Shown piece after piece: positions 9,034 through 18,844 of a stretch of 64,000 nt of DNA. The translations under genes and the position numbers were made by a program. The DNA is from an uncultured Lachnospiraceae bacterium (GTDB lineage Bacteria > Bacillota > Clostridia > Lachnospirales > Lachnospiraceae): positions 1 to 64,000 of the forward strand of contig CANPZE010000012.1 of NCBI GenBank assembly GCA_947589315.1, given 5' to 3'. Position 1 is the first letter of the stretch; each line of letters starts with the position of its first letter. Below the pieces are notes generated by a model. That model did not search any database and had not been told where the DNA came from. It was given only the letters and a program-made list of their open reading frames with translations.

Positions 9034-9642
9034 ATGATAGCCATTATTGATTATGATGCAGGAAATCTGAGAAGCGTGGAGAAGGCGCTGCTGTCTCTGG
9101 GACAGGACTGCGCAGTGACCCGGGATCCGAAACAGATCCTGGATGCGGAGAAGGTGATCCTGCCAGGGGTAGGGGCTTTCGGAGATGCGATGGAGAAGCT
9201 GAAGCATTTTGGATTAATCTCAGTGATTCGGGAGGTGGCAGAAAAAGGGACACCATTCCTTGGGATCTGTCTGGGGCTGCAGCTGCTTTTTGAGAGCAGC
9301 GATGAATCCCCTGGGGTGCAGGGGCTTTCCCTGTTAGAGGGCAAGATCAAAGCGATTCCTCCCAAAGCCGGATATAAGATTCCTCATATGGGGTGGAATT
9401 CTATTAAGATTGCCCCCAACGCCAGGTTATTTCAGGGGATTCCCCAGGATTCCTATGTATATTTTGTACATTCCTATTATTTGGAGGCAGGCCATCCCGA
9501 GGAGGTCGCGGCGACTACGGAATATATTACGCCTATTCATGCCTCTGTGGAGAAAGGAAACCTGTTTGCCTGCCAGTTCCACCCGGAGAAGAGCGGTGAT
9601 ATCGGGCTGCAGATCTTAAAGAATTTCTGTGATCTCGACTGA
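9034..9642 (+). CDS. hisH: imidazole glycerol phosphate synthase, glutaminase subunit
   Basis: 202 residues, the full family length. A class I glutamine amidotransferase: oxyanion-strand region [13 protein letters not shown], nucleophile C79 in [13 protein letters not shown], and His-Glu pair H183/E185 in [10 protein letters not shown]. It supplies ammonia from glutamine to HisF for the fifth step of histidine synthesis, which also yields AICAR. It lies 35 bp before hisF, the normal partner. No other his genes are in the window, which is unusual compared with a complete his operon. Upstream GGAAGGAAGAGG acts as the ribosome site. Confidence 0.96.
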   Translation: MIAIIDYDAGNLRSVEKALLSLGQDCAVTRDPKQILDAEKVILPGVGAFGDAMEKLKHFGLISVIREVAEKGTPFLGICLGLQLLFESSDESPGVQGLSLLEGKIKAIPPKAGYKIPHMGWNSIKIAPNARLFQGIPQDSYVYFVHSYYLEAGHPEEVAATTEYITPIHASVEKGNLFACQFHPEKSGDIGLQILKNFCDLD

Positions 9643-9677
9643 GCAGGGAAGTGTTGGAGAGAAAGGATGGACAGAAT

Positions 9678-10445
9678 ATGTTTACGAAAAGAGTGATCCC
9701 ATGTCTGGATGTTCATAATGGCAGAGTAGTAAAGGGCGTGAACTTTGTAAATCTGCGGGATGCAGGGGATCCTGTAGAGGTAGGGGCGGCTTATGGCAGA
9801 GAAGGGGCGGATGAGCTGGTGTTCCTGGATATCACAGCCTCCTCCGATGCAAGGGAGACGAAGGTTGATATGGTGCGCCGGGTCGCGGAGACGGTATTCA
9901 TTCCCTTTACAGTAGGGGGAGGGATCCGTACCGTGGAGGATTTTAAGGTAATCCTCCGGGAAGGGGCGGATAAGGTATCTGTCAATTCTGCAGCCATTAT
10001 GAATCCGAATCTGATCTCGGAGGCGGCGTTGAAATTTGGCAGCCAATGCGTTGTTGTTGCCATTGATGCTAAGCGGAGGGCCGATGGAAGCGGCTGGAAT
10101 ATTTATAAAAACGGCGGCCGGGTAGATATGGGGATCGATGCTGTAGAGTGGGCGATGAAAGCAGCCCAATTGGGGGCTGGGGAAATCCTTCTTACGAGTA
10201 TGGACTGCGATGGAACGAAGAATGGGTATGATAATGAACTGACCAGGGTCATTTCTGACAATGTCCCTATCCCGGTGATCGCCTCCGGGGGAGCAGGGAA
10301 GCTGGAACATTTCCGGGATGCTTTTACGCAGGGCCATGCAGAGGCTGTACTGGCAGCATCTCTTTTTCATTATAAGGAACTGACGATCCGGCAGGTAAAG
10401 GAATACCTGCGTCAGGAAGGGATCAGTGTCCGGTTGGACAGTTAA
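9678..10445 (+). CDS. hisF: imidazole glycerol phosphate synthase, cyclase subunit
   Basis: 255 residues as a (beta/alpha)8 barrel. The ATG at 9678 is chosen because it gives the conserved start [20 protein letters not shown] with catalytic D11. Phosphate-binding loops are visible in [11 protein letters not shown] and [13 protein letters not shown], and the second catalytic aspartate lies in [10 protein letters not shown]. It cyclises the PRFAR intermediate with ammonia delivered from HisH to give imidazole glycerol phosphate and AICAR. The 3' end is followed closely by ung, so the three genes appear to form one transcription unit. Confidence 0.96.
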   Translation: MFTKRVIPCLDVHNGRVVKGVNFVNLRDAGDPVEVGAAYGREGADELVFLDITASSDARETKVDMVRRVAETVFIPFTVGGGIRTVEDFKVILREGADKVSVNSAAIMNPNLISEAALKFGSQCVVVAIDAKRRADGSGWNIYKNGGRVDMGIDAVEWAMKAAQLGAGEILLTSMDCDGTKNGYDNELTRVISDNVPIPVIASGGAGKLEHFRDAFTQGHAEAVLAASLFHYKELTIRQVKEYLRQEGISVRLDS

Positions 10446-10467
10446 AGGCAGAGAAGGGGGAAGAACC

Positions 10468-11145
10468 ATGGCAATGATTCAGAATGACTGGCTGGATGCG
10501 ATACGGGGAGAATTTGGAAAGCCCTATTACCGGGAATTATTTGAGTTTGTAAAAGAGGAATATAGCCGGGTGGTAGTATATCCCCCGGCAGATGATATTT
10601 TCAATGCATTTCATTTCACTCCCTTATCTCAGGTTAAAGTCCTGATATTGGGACAGGATCCCTACCATAATGTACATCAGGCCCATGGGCTGAGTTTCTC
10701 CGTGCCTGCGGACCAGAAGGAGATCCCTCCGTCTCTGCAGAATATTTATCAGGAGCTGAAAGAGGATCTGGGCTGTAAGATTCCGAACAATGGCTATCTG
10801 AAGAAATGGGCGGATCAGGGCGTCCTTTTACTCAACACAGTATTGACTGTGCGGGCGCATCAGGCCAATTCCCATCAGGGGAAGGGCTGGGAGCAATTTA
10901 CGGATGCAGTGATCCAGGCGGTAAATTCCCAGGACAGGCCGATTGTGTATATGTTGTGGGGAAGGCCGGCGCAGAGCAAGATACCAATGTTGACGAATCC
11001 CAAACATCTGATATTAAAAGCGCCCCATCCCAGTCCGTTGTCTGCATACCGGGGGTTCTTTGGCTGTCGGCATTTCAGCGCCGCCAATGCATTTCTTCAG
11101 GAACATGGGGCAGAACCTATCGACTGGCAGATTGAGGATGTATGA
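10468..11145 (+). CDS. ung: uracil-DNA glycosylase, family 1
   Basis: 225 residues, typical for family 1 UDG. The ATG at 10468 (MAMIQNDWLDAI) follows AGAAGGGGGAAG and fits the usual family start better than the track start at 10426. The water-activating loop is GQDPYH with catalytic D64; NTVLTVRAHQANSHQGKGWE is the uracil-recognition region, and HPSPLSAYRGFFG is the DNA-intercalation loop with its histidine. It removes uracil from DNA to begin base excision repair. The start lies 22 bp after the hisF stop. Confidence 0.97.
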   Translation: MAMIQNDWLDAIRGEFGKPYYRELFEFVKEEYSRVVVYPPADDIFNAFHFTPLSQVKVLILGQDPYHNVHQAHGLSFSVPADQKEIPPSLQNIYQELKEDLGCKIPNNGYLKKWADQGVLLLNTVLTVRAHQANSHQGKGWEQFTDAVIQAVNSQDRPIVYMLWGRPAQSKIPMLTNPKHLILKAPHPSPLSAYRGFFGCRHFSAANAFLQEHGAEPIDWQIEDV

Positions 11146-11184
11146 TAAGTAATCATAAGAATTGAGAATAAAGGGAGGGTCTCT

Positions 11185-13575
11185 ATGGAGACAGAGAGAA
11201 GCAAAAACGATACAGAGAAGGCTGCAGGGAAGGCAACAGCGAAAAAGGCCGCATCCGGGAAAGCAGGGACGAGAAGCAGCGGAGGGAGCAAGGGCAGTAA
11301 AGGGACTGCCGGAGCAAAGAAAGGTACCAGGAAGGCTGCCGCCGGGAAGAAGACGGCGCTGGCGCCATCGGACCTGAAGGATCCCCTGGTGTTCGGCCTG
11401 GATATTGGGACCAGGAGCATTGTAGGAACTGTCGGTTATAAGAAAAGTACGGACCGTTTTGTGGTAGTGGCGCAAGTATCCCGGGAACATGAGACAAGAT
11501 CCATGCTGGACGGGCAGATTCATGATATCAATGCGGTAGCAGAGACCATCCGCCAGGTAAAGGAGGAGCTGGAGGCGCTGCTGGACAGAAAGCTGACAGA
11601 TGTATGCATTGCGGCGGCAGGACGCGTACTGAAGACTGTGGTTACTGAGGCAAAGGTCGAATTTAATTATGAGACTGTGATCACCAGCGAACATATTTAT
11701 TCTCTGGATATGCTGGGGATCGAGAAGGCCTATGAGCTTCTCCGACAGGAAAAGCACAGCGATGAGCTGCAGTTTTACTGCGTGGGATATTCTGTGATCC
11801 GCTATTACCAAAATGACTATCCGATATCCAATCTGGAAGGGCATAAGGCCAATTCCATCAGGACGGAGCTGATCGCCACCTTCCTGCCGGATGAGGTGGT
11901 AGATGGGTTGTATGCTGCCGTAGAAAAGGCAGGGCTTTTCGTTGCCAATCTGACCCTGGAGCCCATTGCCGCCATTAATGTTGCGATTCCGGAGCGTTTT
12001 CGTCTCCTGAACATTGCCCTGGTAGATGTCGGAGCCGGTACCTCAGATATTTCCATTACCAATGACGGGAGCATCCTGGCCTATGGGATGATCCCTGCGG
12101 CGGGGGATGAGGTGACCGAATGTATTGCCCGCCATTACCTTACCGATTTTGCAGAGGCTGAGAAAATCAAATGTCAGAGTACTACCAGGAAACAGGTATC
12201 CTACCATGATATTATGGGACTGTCCCATAGGGTATCTGCAGAAGAGGTAGCCCAGATTACAGAGGAAACCGTCCGTTCGATCACCCGCCAGGTGGCAGAC
12301 AGGATCATTGCCTTAAACGGGGATAAGCCGGTAAGCGCTGTATTTCTTGTAGGGGGCGGCGGGAAGGCAAGGGGATTTGCCTCTTCGCTGGCAGAGTACC
12401 TGGGAATCCAGGAAGAAAGGGTGGCTATCCGGGGCGCTGAAGTGCTGGGGGGAGTACAGTTCCTCCAGGAGGGGATCAAAGTAGATTCCCTGCTGGTAAC
12501 GCCGATAGGCATCTGCCTGAATTATTATGAACAGAGAAATAATTTTATCTTTGTAACCGTAAATGGGGAGAGGATCAAGTTATATGACAATAGCAGGCTG
12601 AGTGTGGTGGACGCTGCCTTGCAGGTTGGTTTTCCTAATGACGAGCTGTTTCCGAAAAGAGGAAAATCTCTTAATTATTATGTAAATGGGAAGAAGCGGA
12701 TGCAGCGGGGCAATGCGGGAGAGGCGGCAATCGTCAAGGTGAACGGACGGGAGACCGGCCTGAATGATGGGATTGTCCAGAATGATAAGATTGAGATTAT
12801 TCCTTCCACGCAGGGGAAGGATGCAGAGTTAGAGGTGGGACAGATTCCGGAATATCGTTCTACCATGAGCTTTACCTTCAATGGCAAGCCTGTCCTTTGC
12901 CCTCGTTTTGTACGGGTGAATGGGGAGCTCGTATCAGAATTTTATAATATCCAGGAGGGGGATCGGATTGAGATCCTGGCTTATTATACTCTGGAACAGG
13001 TTCTGGAGTTTATGGATATCATATACCGGGGCAGGATCTATGTGAACAATGCGGCGGCTCAGATGGATACCAGGGTCTATGATAATTTTTCTGTGGCCTG
13101 TGAGATCAAAAAAGAGGAGCCGAATTATCAGCAGCTGATGGAGGAATATGGAGATGGCCAGGTGCCGGAGGCGATCCGGAACGGTGAGATCATGCCGGAG
13201 GACATGGAATTGGAATCTGTGTTTGACACAGAGGAGCCTGTTCCGGAGGACCAGGAGGAAGCAGGAGAGGAGCATTCCGAAGCAGAGGATTCCCAGGAAT
13301 GGGAGGAGGATGAGCCGATCTCCCCAGGTGAGGCAAAGCCATCCCCTGTGGCAGAACCGGCTGTGGATATTTCCGTGCAGGTCAATGGGGAAGAGGTGAT
13401 ACTGAGGAATAAGCCGAAGTATATATTAGTAGATGTGCTGGACTTTTATCCCTTTGATCTGGCGGTGGCCGGCGGGGATCGGCTGGAGACCAGGATCAAT
13501 GGGATTGACAGTGATTTTACAGCCCCGGTGAAAGCGGGGGATGTGATTACGATACAATGGGTATCAAATGGATGA
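11185..13575 (+). CDS. FtsA/PilM-like actin-fold ATPase with a long C-terminal extension
   Basis: 796 residues, about twice the length of FtsA (near 420). Residues 1-65 are a low-complexity K/A/G/T tail. Actin-fold motifs follow: phosphate-1 FGLDIGTRSIVGTVGY (about 69-84), phosphate-2 LVDVGAGTSDISI (about 275) and the adenosine motif VFLVGGGGKARGFASSLAEYLG (about 385). The C-terminal ~370 residues have no FtsA counterpart. They hold three segments of the form VNG...GD-I-I (FVTVNGERIKL..., FTFNGKPV...EGDRIEI, VQVNGEEVIL...AGDVITIQW) that look like beta-grasp modules, interrupted by a Glu-rich linker. No clear membrane-targeting helix is seen. It may be a divergent FtsA or an actin-like filament protein of the envelope; function is not established by this sequence. 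Confidence 0.75.
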   Translation: METERSKNDTEKAAGKATAKKAASGKAGTRSSGGSKGSKGTAGAKKGTRKAAAGKKTALAPSDLKDPLVFGLDIGTRSIVGTVGYKKSTDRFVVVAQVSREHETRSMLDGQIHDINAVAETIRQVKEELEALLDRKLTDVCIAAAGRVLKTVVTEAKVEFNYETVITSEHIYSLDMLGIEKAYELLRQEKHSDELQFYCVGYSVIRYYQNDYPISNLEGHKANSIRTELIATFLPDEVVDGLYAAVEKAGLFVANLTLEPIAAINVAIPERFRLLNIALVDVGAGTSDISITNDGSILAYGMIPAAGDEVTECIARHYLTDFAEAEKIKCQSTTRKQVSYHDIMGLSHRVSAEEVAQITEETVRSITRQVADRIIALNGDKPVSAVFLVGGGGKARGFASSLAEYLGIQEERVAIRGAEVLGGVQFLQEGIKVDSLLVTPIGICLNYYEQRNNFIFVTVNGERIKLYDNSRLSVVDAALQVGFPNDELFPKRGKSLNYYVNGKKRMQRGNAGEAAIVKVNGRETGLNDGIVQNDKIEIIPSTQGKDAELEVGQIPEYRSTMSFTFNGKPVLCPRFVRVNGELVSEFYNIQEGDRIEILAYYTLEQVLEFMDIIYRGRIYVNNAAAQMDTRVYDNFSVACEIKKEEPNYQQLMEEYGDGQVPEAIRNGEIMPEDMELESVFDTEEPVPEDQEEAGEEHSEAEDSQEWEEDEPISPGEAKPSPVAEPAVDISVQVNGEEVILRNKPKYILVDVLDFYPFDLAVAGGDRLETRINGIDSDFTAPVKAGDVITIQWVSNG

Positions 13576-13592
13576 GAAAGGGATAGAAGAAC

Positions 13593-14387
13593 ATGGAGAT
13601 TTGCAGTATTGCCAGTGGCAGCAGTGGAAACTGTGTCTATATCGGGCATGGGGGACGGCATATTCTGATCGATGCCGGGATCAGCCGGAAACGGATCGTA
13701 GAGGGGTTAAAAAGCCTGGGGGTGGCGCCAGAGCAGTTAGATGGGATTTTTGTTACTCATGAACACAGCGACCATATCCAGGGGATTCCCATGATGGCCA
13801 AGATGTTTCATACTCCCATCTACGCAACGGCAGGGACATTGGATGCCATTCGTCAGAAGGATAAGGAGCAGGTGATCGCTCTGGAGCAGATGTTCCAGGT
13901 GTGTGCAGACAGGCCGGTAAAGCTGGGGGAAATGCAGATCATGCCCTTCCATACATATCATGATGCTTCGGAGCCCGTCTGCTATTCCATAGAGGCAGGG
14001 GGGCATAAGGCCAGCATTGCCACTGATATGGGAAAATATGATGAGTATATTATTGGACATTTGGAGGGAAGCGAATTTCTGCTCTTGGAGGCAAATCATG
14101 ATATCAGCATGTTAGAAGCAGGAAAATATCCCTATTCCCTGAAACGGAGGATACTGAGTGACACCGGACATCTTTCTAATGATGACACCGGCCGTCTGCT
14201 ATGCCGGCTGATGGGAAGAGGATTACGCTATGCCTTCCTTGCCCATCTTTCTAAGGAAAATAATTATCCGGAGCTGGCCTATGAGACTGTGCGCTGCCAG
14301 CTGTGGGAAAAGATGGGAAGCAGGGAGATGCCTTTTCATCTGGAAGTAGCAGAAAGGGAAAGGCTGTCCATGCCGGTGGTCCTGTAA
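13593..14387 (+). CDS. MBL-fold hydrolase, YycJ/WalJ type
   Basis: 264 residues with the metallo-beta-lactamase fold. The dinuclear metal motif is VTHEHSDHIQGI, further ligands fall in MPFHTYHDA and ATDMGKYD, and a late conserved segment is HLSKENNYPELAYETV. The start SIASGSSGNCVYI is characteristic of YycJ/WalJ proteins, which are 5'-to-3' DNA exonucleases linked to mismatch repair in Bacillus. In this window it is not next to a walRK system, so the family assignment rests on sequence alone. It begins 17 bp after the FtsA-like gene and is likely in the same operon. Confidence 0.88.
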   Translation: MEICSIASGSSGNCVYIGHGGRHILIDAGISRKRIVEGLKSLGVAPEQLDGIFVTHEHSDHIQGIPMMAKMFHTPIYATAGTLDAIRQKDKEQVIALEQMFQVCADRPVKLGEMQIMPFHTYHDASEPVCYSIEAGGHKASIATDMGKYDEYIIGHLEGSEFLLLEANHDISMLEAGKYPYSLKRRILSDTGHLSNDDTGRLLCRLMGRGLRYAFLAHLSKENNYPELAYETVRCQLWEKMGSREMPFHLEVAERERLSMPVVL

Positions 14388-14440
14388 AAACAAGGCGTTA
14401 TCAACTAAAATATAAGCGTGGCAACGCAGAAAAGAGGGAA

Positions 14441-14716
14441 ATGATGAAGAGAACCGTAATAACTGTAGTAGGGAAAGACAGCGTGGGAATTATTGCCCGG
14501 GTATGTACGTATCTTGCAGAGAATCAGGTGAATATCCTGGATATCTCCCAGACCATTGTAGATGGCTTCTTTAACATGATGATGATCGTGGATACTTCCC
14601 GGTGCAAGGTGGATTTTGGCGTCCTGGCGGATGAGATGGAGCGGATCGGTGAGGAAATGAGCTGTATCATCAAGGCGCAGCGGGAAGATATTTTTGATAA
14701 TATGCACCGTATCTAG
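14441..14716 (+). CDS. ACT-domain protein (UPF0237)
   Basis: A 91-residue protein from the ATG at 14441 (or 14444). Sequence [49 protein letters not shown] is an ACT domain similar to the GcvR N-terminal half. The gene is immediately followed by the UPF0210 gene, a conserved pair in Firmicutes. ACT domains bind small ligands, usually amino acids, so this is likely a ligand-sensing regulator of the partner protein; the ligand is unknown. The ORF-track start at 14303 overlaps the previous gene and is not used. Confidence 0.9.
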   Translation: MMKRTVITVVGKDSVGIIARVCTYLAENQVNILDISQTIVDGFFNMMMIVDTSRCKVDFGVLADEMERIGEEMSCIIKAQREDIFDNMHRI

Positions 14717-14747
14717 CAAAGACGATAGAGCAGGAATGGAGAGCGCT

Positions 14748-16112
14748 ATGATAAATATATATGAGGTCCTTGAGACCAATGAAATGATTGAGAAAGAAAA
14801 TCTGGATGTACGCACGATCACCCTGGGGATCAGCCTCCTTAGCTGTATTGACAGCGATCTGGAACGGCTGAAGGAGAAAATTTACGATAGGATCACTGAC
14901 GTGGCAAGAGACCTGGTAACCGTAGGACAGGAGATTGAGAGGGAATATGGCATCCCTATTGTCAATAAAAGGATTTCTGTCACGCCTATCGCTCTGGTGG
15001 GCGGAGCCGCCTGCCACACGGCAGAGGATTTTGTGGAGCTTGCAAAGACATTGGATCGTGCGGCTAAGGAGGTAGGAGTCAATTTTATCGGCGGCTACAG
15101 CGCTCTGGTATCGAAGGGCATGACTCACAGCGATGAACTGCTGATCCAATCCATTCCCCAGGCGCTGGCGGAGACGGATTTTGTCTGCAGCTCGGTCAAC
15201 CTGGGTTCTACCAAGACAGGGCTGAATATGGATGGCGTACGGATGATGGGAGATATCATTTTGGAGACTGCCCGGCTGACCGGTGACCGGGACAGCATTG
15301 GCTGCGCCAAGCTGGTGGTATTCTGCAACGCTCCTGATGATAATCCTTTTATGGCGGGGGCCTTCCATGGAGTCAGCGAGGCGAATGAGATCATCAATGT
15401 GGGGGTCAGCGGCCCAGGCGTGATGCGCAAGGCTCTGGAATCCCAGCATGGGACAGATTTCGGGACATTATGCGAGACCATTAAGAAAACGGCTTTTAAG
15501 ATCACCAGAGTAGGGCAGCTGGTGGCCAGGGAAGCCTCCCAGCGGCTGAATATTCCGTTTGGGATCATTGATCTGTCTCTGGCGCCTACCCCGGCTATTG
15601 GGGACAGTATTGCCGATATCTTTGAAGAAATGGGATTGGAGCGCGCAGGAGCGCCGGGGACTACAGCGGCGCTGGCTTTGTTAAATGATCAGGTGAAAAA
15701 GGGCGGCGTTATGGCGTCTTCCTATGTGGGCGGACTGAGCGGCGCTTTTATCCCAGTCAGCGAGGATCAGGGGATGATCCGCGCTGTGGAGAGCGGGGCG
15801 CTGACTTTAGAGAAGCTGGAAGCCATGACCTGCGTCTGCTCTGTAGGGCTGGATATGATCGCAATTCCTGGGGATACTAAAGCCAGTACGATCTCCGGAA
15901 TCATTGCAGACGAAATGGCCATTGGCATGGTGAACCAGAAGACTACAGCCGTCCGCCTGATCCCTGTGATCGGAAAATCTGTGGGGGACACTGTGGAATT
16001 TGGGGGCCTGCTGGGTTATGCCCCTGTGATGCCGGTCAATTCCTTTGATAACAGAGACTTTATCAATCGGGGAGGACGGATTCCGGCGCCTATCCATAGC
16101 TTTAAGAATTAG
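14748..16112 (+). CDS. UPF0210/DUF711 (PFL-like) family protein
   Basis: 454 residues from ATG 14748 ([14 protein letters not shown]), which has GGAGAG upstream. It matches the full-length UPF0210 pattern, including [16 protein letters not shown], the [11 protein letters not shown] segment, [17 protein letters not shown] and the glycine-rich [17 protein letters not shown]. The family resembles pyruvate formate-lyase in its fold but has no established reaction; a glycyl-radical segment could not be identified. Paired with the ACT protein 31 bp upstream. Cytoplasmic. Confidence 0.9.
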   Translation: MINIYEVLETNEMIEKENLDVRTITLGISLLSCIDSDLERLKEKIYDRITDVARDLVTVGQEIEREYGIPIVNKRISVTPIALVGGAACHTAEDFVELAKTLDRAAKEVGVNFIGGYSALVSKGMTHSDELLIQSIPQALAETDFVCSSVNLGSTKTGLNMDGVRMMGDIILETARLTGDRDSIGCAKLVVFCNAPDDNPFMAGAFHGVSEANEIINVGVSGPGVMRKALESQHGTDFGTLCETIKKTAFKITRVGQLVAREASQRLNIPFGIIDLSLAPTPAIGDSIADIFEEMGLERAGAPGTTAALALLNDQVKKGGVMASSYVGGLSGAFIPVSEDQGMIRAVESGALTLEKLEAMTCVCSVGLDMIAIPGDTKASTISGIIADEMAIGMVNQKTTAVRLIPVIGKSVGDTVEFGGLLGYAPVMPVNSFDNRDFINRGGRIPAPIHSFKN

Positions 16113-16163
16113 GGGCGGGCCGTAAGCAGGCTTGGCATAATAAAAGGACGGAAGGAGTTTAAA

Positions 16164-17621
16164 ATGTTGGAGCAGTTGTATGCCCATGATTTTTTCCGCT
16201 ACTTTGAGGAAATTTCCCAGATCCCCAGAGGCTCGGGCCACAATGAAAAAATCAGCGGGTATTTAATGGATTTTGCCCGGGCGCATGGCTTGGAGGCCTG
16301 GCAGGATAGCGCATGGAATGTGGTAATCTGCAAACCGGCGTCAGCCGGCTGCGAGGAGGCGCCGGGCGTGATACTACAGGGACATATGGATATGGTATGC
16401 GAAAAGGATGCCGGCGTAGAACACGACTTTCAGAAACAGGGGCTGGAGCTGCGCCTGGATGAGGAAGCTGTTTTTGCCAGAGGGACGACACTGGGAGGAG
16501 ATGACGGAATCGCCCTGGCGTATGGATTGGCTATCCTGGCGGCAAAGGATTTGGTACATCCCCCCTTGCAGCTTGCCGTCACTACAGATGAGGAGACCGG
16601 GATGTCCGGCGCAAAGGCATTGGATACTTCCCGTCTTTGTGGGAAATACTATATCAATATAGATTCAGAGGAGGAGGGCGTACTGCTGGCCGGCTGTGCC
16701 GGAGGGCTGAGGGTATGCCTTTCCCGCGCATTGAGGCCGGTACGGCAAAAAGGGCAGAAAGTGGCCCTTACGCTTGGAGGATTAAAAGGGGGACATTCCG
16801 GCAGTGAGATTGATAAGAACCGGACAAACGGAGTGCTGTTGATGGCCCGCCTGCTGCTGGAACTGGGGCAGAAGGAATCCTGTTGGCTGCGGCTTTTAGA
16901 GGGTGGCAATAAAGATAATGCCATCCCCCGGGAAGCTGTTGCAGAGCTTGTGGTCCCTCCCCAGAGGGTGGCAAGCCTGGAACAGGCCTTTCGGGAATTG
17001 TTGTCCCGCTATCAGCAGGAATTGGCAGGCTTTGAACCGGATCTCTGTGGAGAATGCAGTCTCAAAGAGGCCGGGGAGTGGACTGCCCTGGACCGGGAAG
17101 AGGCGCAGAAGGTACTGTCAGTACTTTTGTTGGCTCCCAACGGAGTCCAGGCTATGAGCGGGGATATTCCCGGCTTGGTGGAAAGCTCTTTGAATATGGG
17201 GATTTTCCGTATGGCTGCAGAAGAGGGGCATATGAAAGCGCACTACTCTTTGCGGAGTTCCGTTACCGGGTATAAGGAATTTATGGCCGGAAAGCTGCGG
17301 CAGCTGGCAGAACTGACAGGCATGGAATACTGGGAAGGAGACCGCTATCCTGCCTGGGCGTTTCGGAGGGATTCCCGCCTCCGGGAGATTATGGCACAGG
17401 TCTATCAGGAACAGTATGGTGTTCCGCCAAAGATAGAAGCCATCCATGCAGGGCTGGAATGTGGCATTATTTCCCATGCCCGCCCGGATCTGGACATGGT
17501 ATCTATCGGACCGGACATTCCAGACATTCATACGCCGAGAGAGAGGCTGATCATCGGATCTGCGATCCGTACCTATGAGTATCTGAAGAACGTGCTGGAG
17601 CGTCTGGGCGGGGAACGGTAA
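16164..17621 (+). CDS. pepD: aminoacyl-histidine dipeptidase (M20C)
   Basis: 485 residues, normal for PepD. Metal-binding motifs of the M20 family are visible: GHMDMVCEKD (H and D), GDDGIALAYG, catalytic Glu in TTDEETGMSGA, and a late HAGLECGIIS segment. It hydrolyses Xaa-His dipeptides (carnosinase-like) in the cytoplasm with zinc. The start ATG 16164 follows GGAAGGAG. It stands alone between the UPF0210 gene and the LCP gene. The exact dipeptide preference is inferred from the family. Confidence 0.93.
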   Translation: MLEQLYAHDFFRYFEEISQIPRGSGHNEKISGYLMDFARAHGLEAWQDSAWNVVICKPASAGCEEAPGVILQGHMDMVCEKDAGVEHDFQKQGLELRLDEEAVFARGTTLGGDDGIALAYGLAILAAKDLVHPPLQLAVTTDEETGMSGAKALDTSRLCGKYYINIDSEEEGVLLAGCAGGLRVCLSRALRPVRQKGQKVALTLGGLKGGHSGSEIDKNRTNGVLLMARLLLELGQKESCWLRLLEGGNKDNAIPREAVAELVVPPQRVASLEQAFRELLSRYQQELAGFEPDLCGECSLKEAGEWTALDREEAQKVLSVLLLAPNGVQAMSGDIPGLVESSLNMGIFRMAAEEGHMKAHYSLRSSVTGYKEFMAGKLRQLAELTGMEYWEGDRYPAWAFRRDSRLREIMAQVYQEQYGVPPKIEAIHAGLECGIISHARPDLDMVSIGPDIPDIHTPRERLIIGSAIRTYEYLKNVLERLGGER

Positions 17622-17653
17622 CAGATAATAGACTGAATATGAGGGTTTACGAT

Positions 17654-18823
17654 ATGAGAGAAGAAAATAGGAATCAGGAAGAGAAGGACAACGATCTACA
17701 CCAGGAGAGCCGCCAGGGTGAGGATGCTACAGAAACGGGACAGAGCAAGAAGAAAATGCCTTTGTGGGGAAAGGTATTGATCATTATATTCCTGGTCTTA
17801 TTTGCACTGGGCGGGGCAGGAGTCGCTTTATTCAATTACTTTTATGGACAGATGACCATTGACGATGGGGAGGACGTCCAGGCCCAGGAGGAATATTTTG
17901 ATGAGGATGAGGGCATTGAGGACCTTAAGGAGATGGATCCGGACAAGATCATGCTGGACAGCGCCCAGAGCATACAGCAGAATAAGGATGTGGTAAATAT
18001 CCTGGTCTGCGGGGAAGAGGCCATCGGCGGTGGCCGAGGCCGGACAGACAGCATTATGATCGCTACGATCAATCAATGGGATGGAAATCTGCGTCTCACG
18101 TCTATCATGCGGGATACCTATGTACAGATTCCGGGATTTAGTGATAACAAGATCAATGCCGCCTATCATAACGGTGGAATGAAAACTCTGAAAAAAACGA
18201 TCCAGAAGAATTTTGGCATCACAGTAGACGGCTATGTGCTGGTCAATTTTGATTCCTTCCAGGAGGTGATTGATGCCCTGGGAGGGATTGATATTGAACT
18301 GGCGGCTGACGAAGTAAGCTATCTGAACAATACCAATTATATTTCCGATTATTCCAATCACAATCTCCAGGTGGGCGTAAACCACATGAATGGCAATCAG
18401 GCCTTAGGATATGCCAGGATCCGATATGTACAAAAAGATGGACAATATGGGGATTTTGCCAGGACGCTGCGCCATCGCACTGTCATGACGGCAATCTATG
18501 ATAAGCTGGAGGACAAGTCTACCCTGGAATTGGTGGCAATGGTGCCCAAGCTGCTCCCTCTGGTGACTACCGATATCAAGAAAGAGGAATTGATCAATTA
18601 TCTGTATATGGGCGTTACTGTGCGGAACAAGAATCCGGAATTAAAGACGCTGAATGTGCCTGTAGTGGGAGCCTATCAGTTGACCCGCGTCCGTTCCATG
18701 TCGGTGATCATTCCCAGCAGCCTGGAGGAAAATGTGGATGCCATGCAGAAGTTTATATATGGAAGTCTGGCGGGAAAAGAGAAAGACGGAGAAAAGGGAG
18801 CCCATATTACAATCGGGCAGTAG
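17654..18823 (+). CDS. LytR-CpsA-Psr (LCP) family wall glycopolymer transferase
   Basis: 389 residues: a charged N-terminal cytoplasmic segment, a transmembrane helix (about residues 36-62, GKVLIIIFLVLFALGGAGVALF), an acidic spacer, then the LCP domain. The domain has NILVCGEEA, GGRGRTDSIMIATIN, the arginine motif LRLTSIMRDTYVQIPGF, KINAAYHNGG, and FDSFQEVIDALGGIDIEL. LCP proteins attach teichoic acids or polysaccharides from lipid carriers to peptidoglycan outside the membrane. The second ATG (17654) is preferred by ribosome-site distance (TGAGGG), the first (17639) being an alternative. No wall polymer cluster surrounds it. Confidence 0.92.
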   Translation: MREENRNQEEKDNDLHQESRQGEDATETGQSKKKMPLWGKVLIIIFLVLFALGGAGVALFNYFYGQMTIDDGEDVQAQEEYFDEDEGIEDLKEMDPDKIMLDSAQSIQQNKDVVNILVCGEEAIGGGRGRTDSIMIATINQWDGNLRLTSIMRDTYVQIPGFSDNKINAAYHNGGMKTLKKTIQKNFGITVDGYVLVNFDSFQEVIDALGGIDIELAADEVSYLNNTNYISDYSNHNLQVGVNHMNGNQALGYARIRYVQKDGQYGDFARTLRHRTVMTAIYDKLEDKSTLELVAMVPKLLPLVTTDIKKEELINYLYMGVTVRNKNPELKTLNVPVVGAYQLTRVRSMSVIIPSSLEENVDAMQKFIYGSLAGKEKDGEKGAHITIGQ

Positions 18824-18844
18824 CCTGTATCAGGAGGAATTGAC

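Noticed and set aside
11014-11844. 276-residue minus-strand ORF
   Set aside because: Shadow of ung and the FtsA-like gene; no family motifs.
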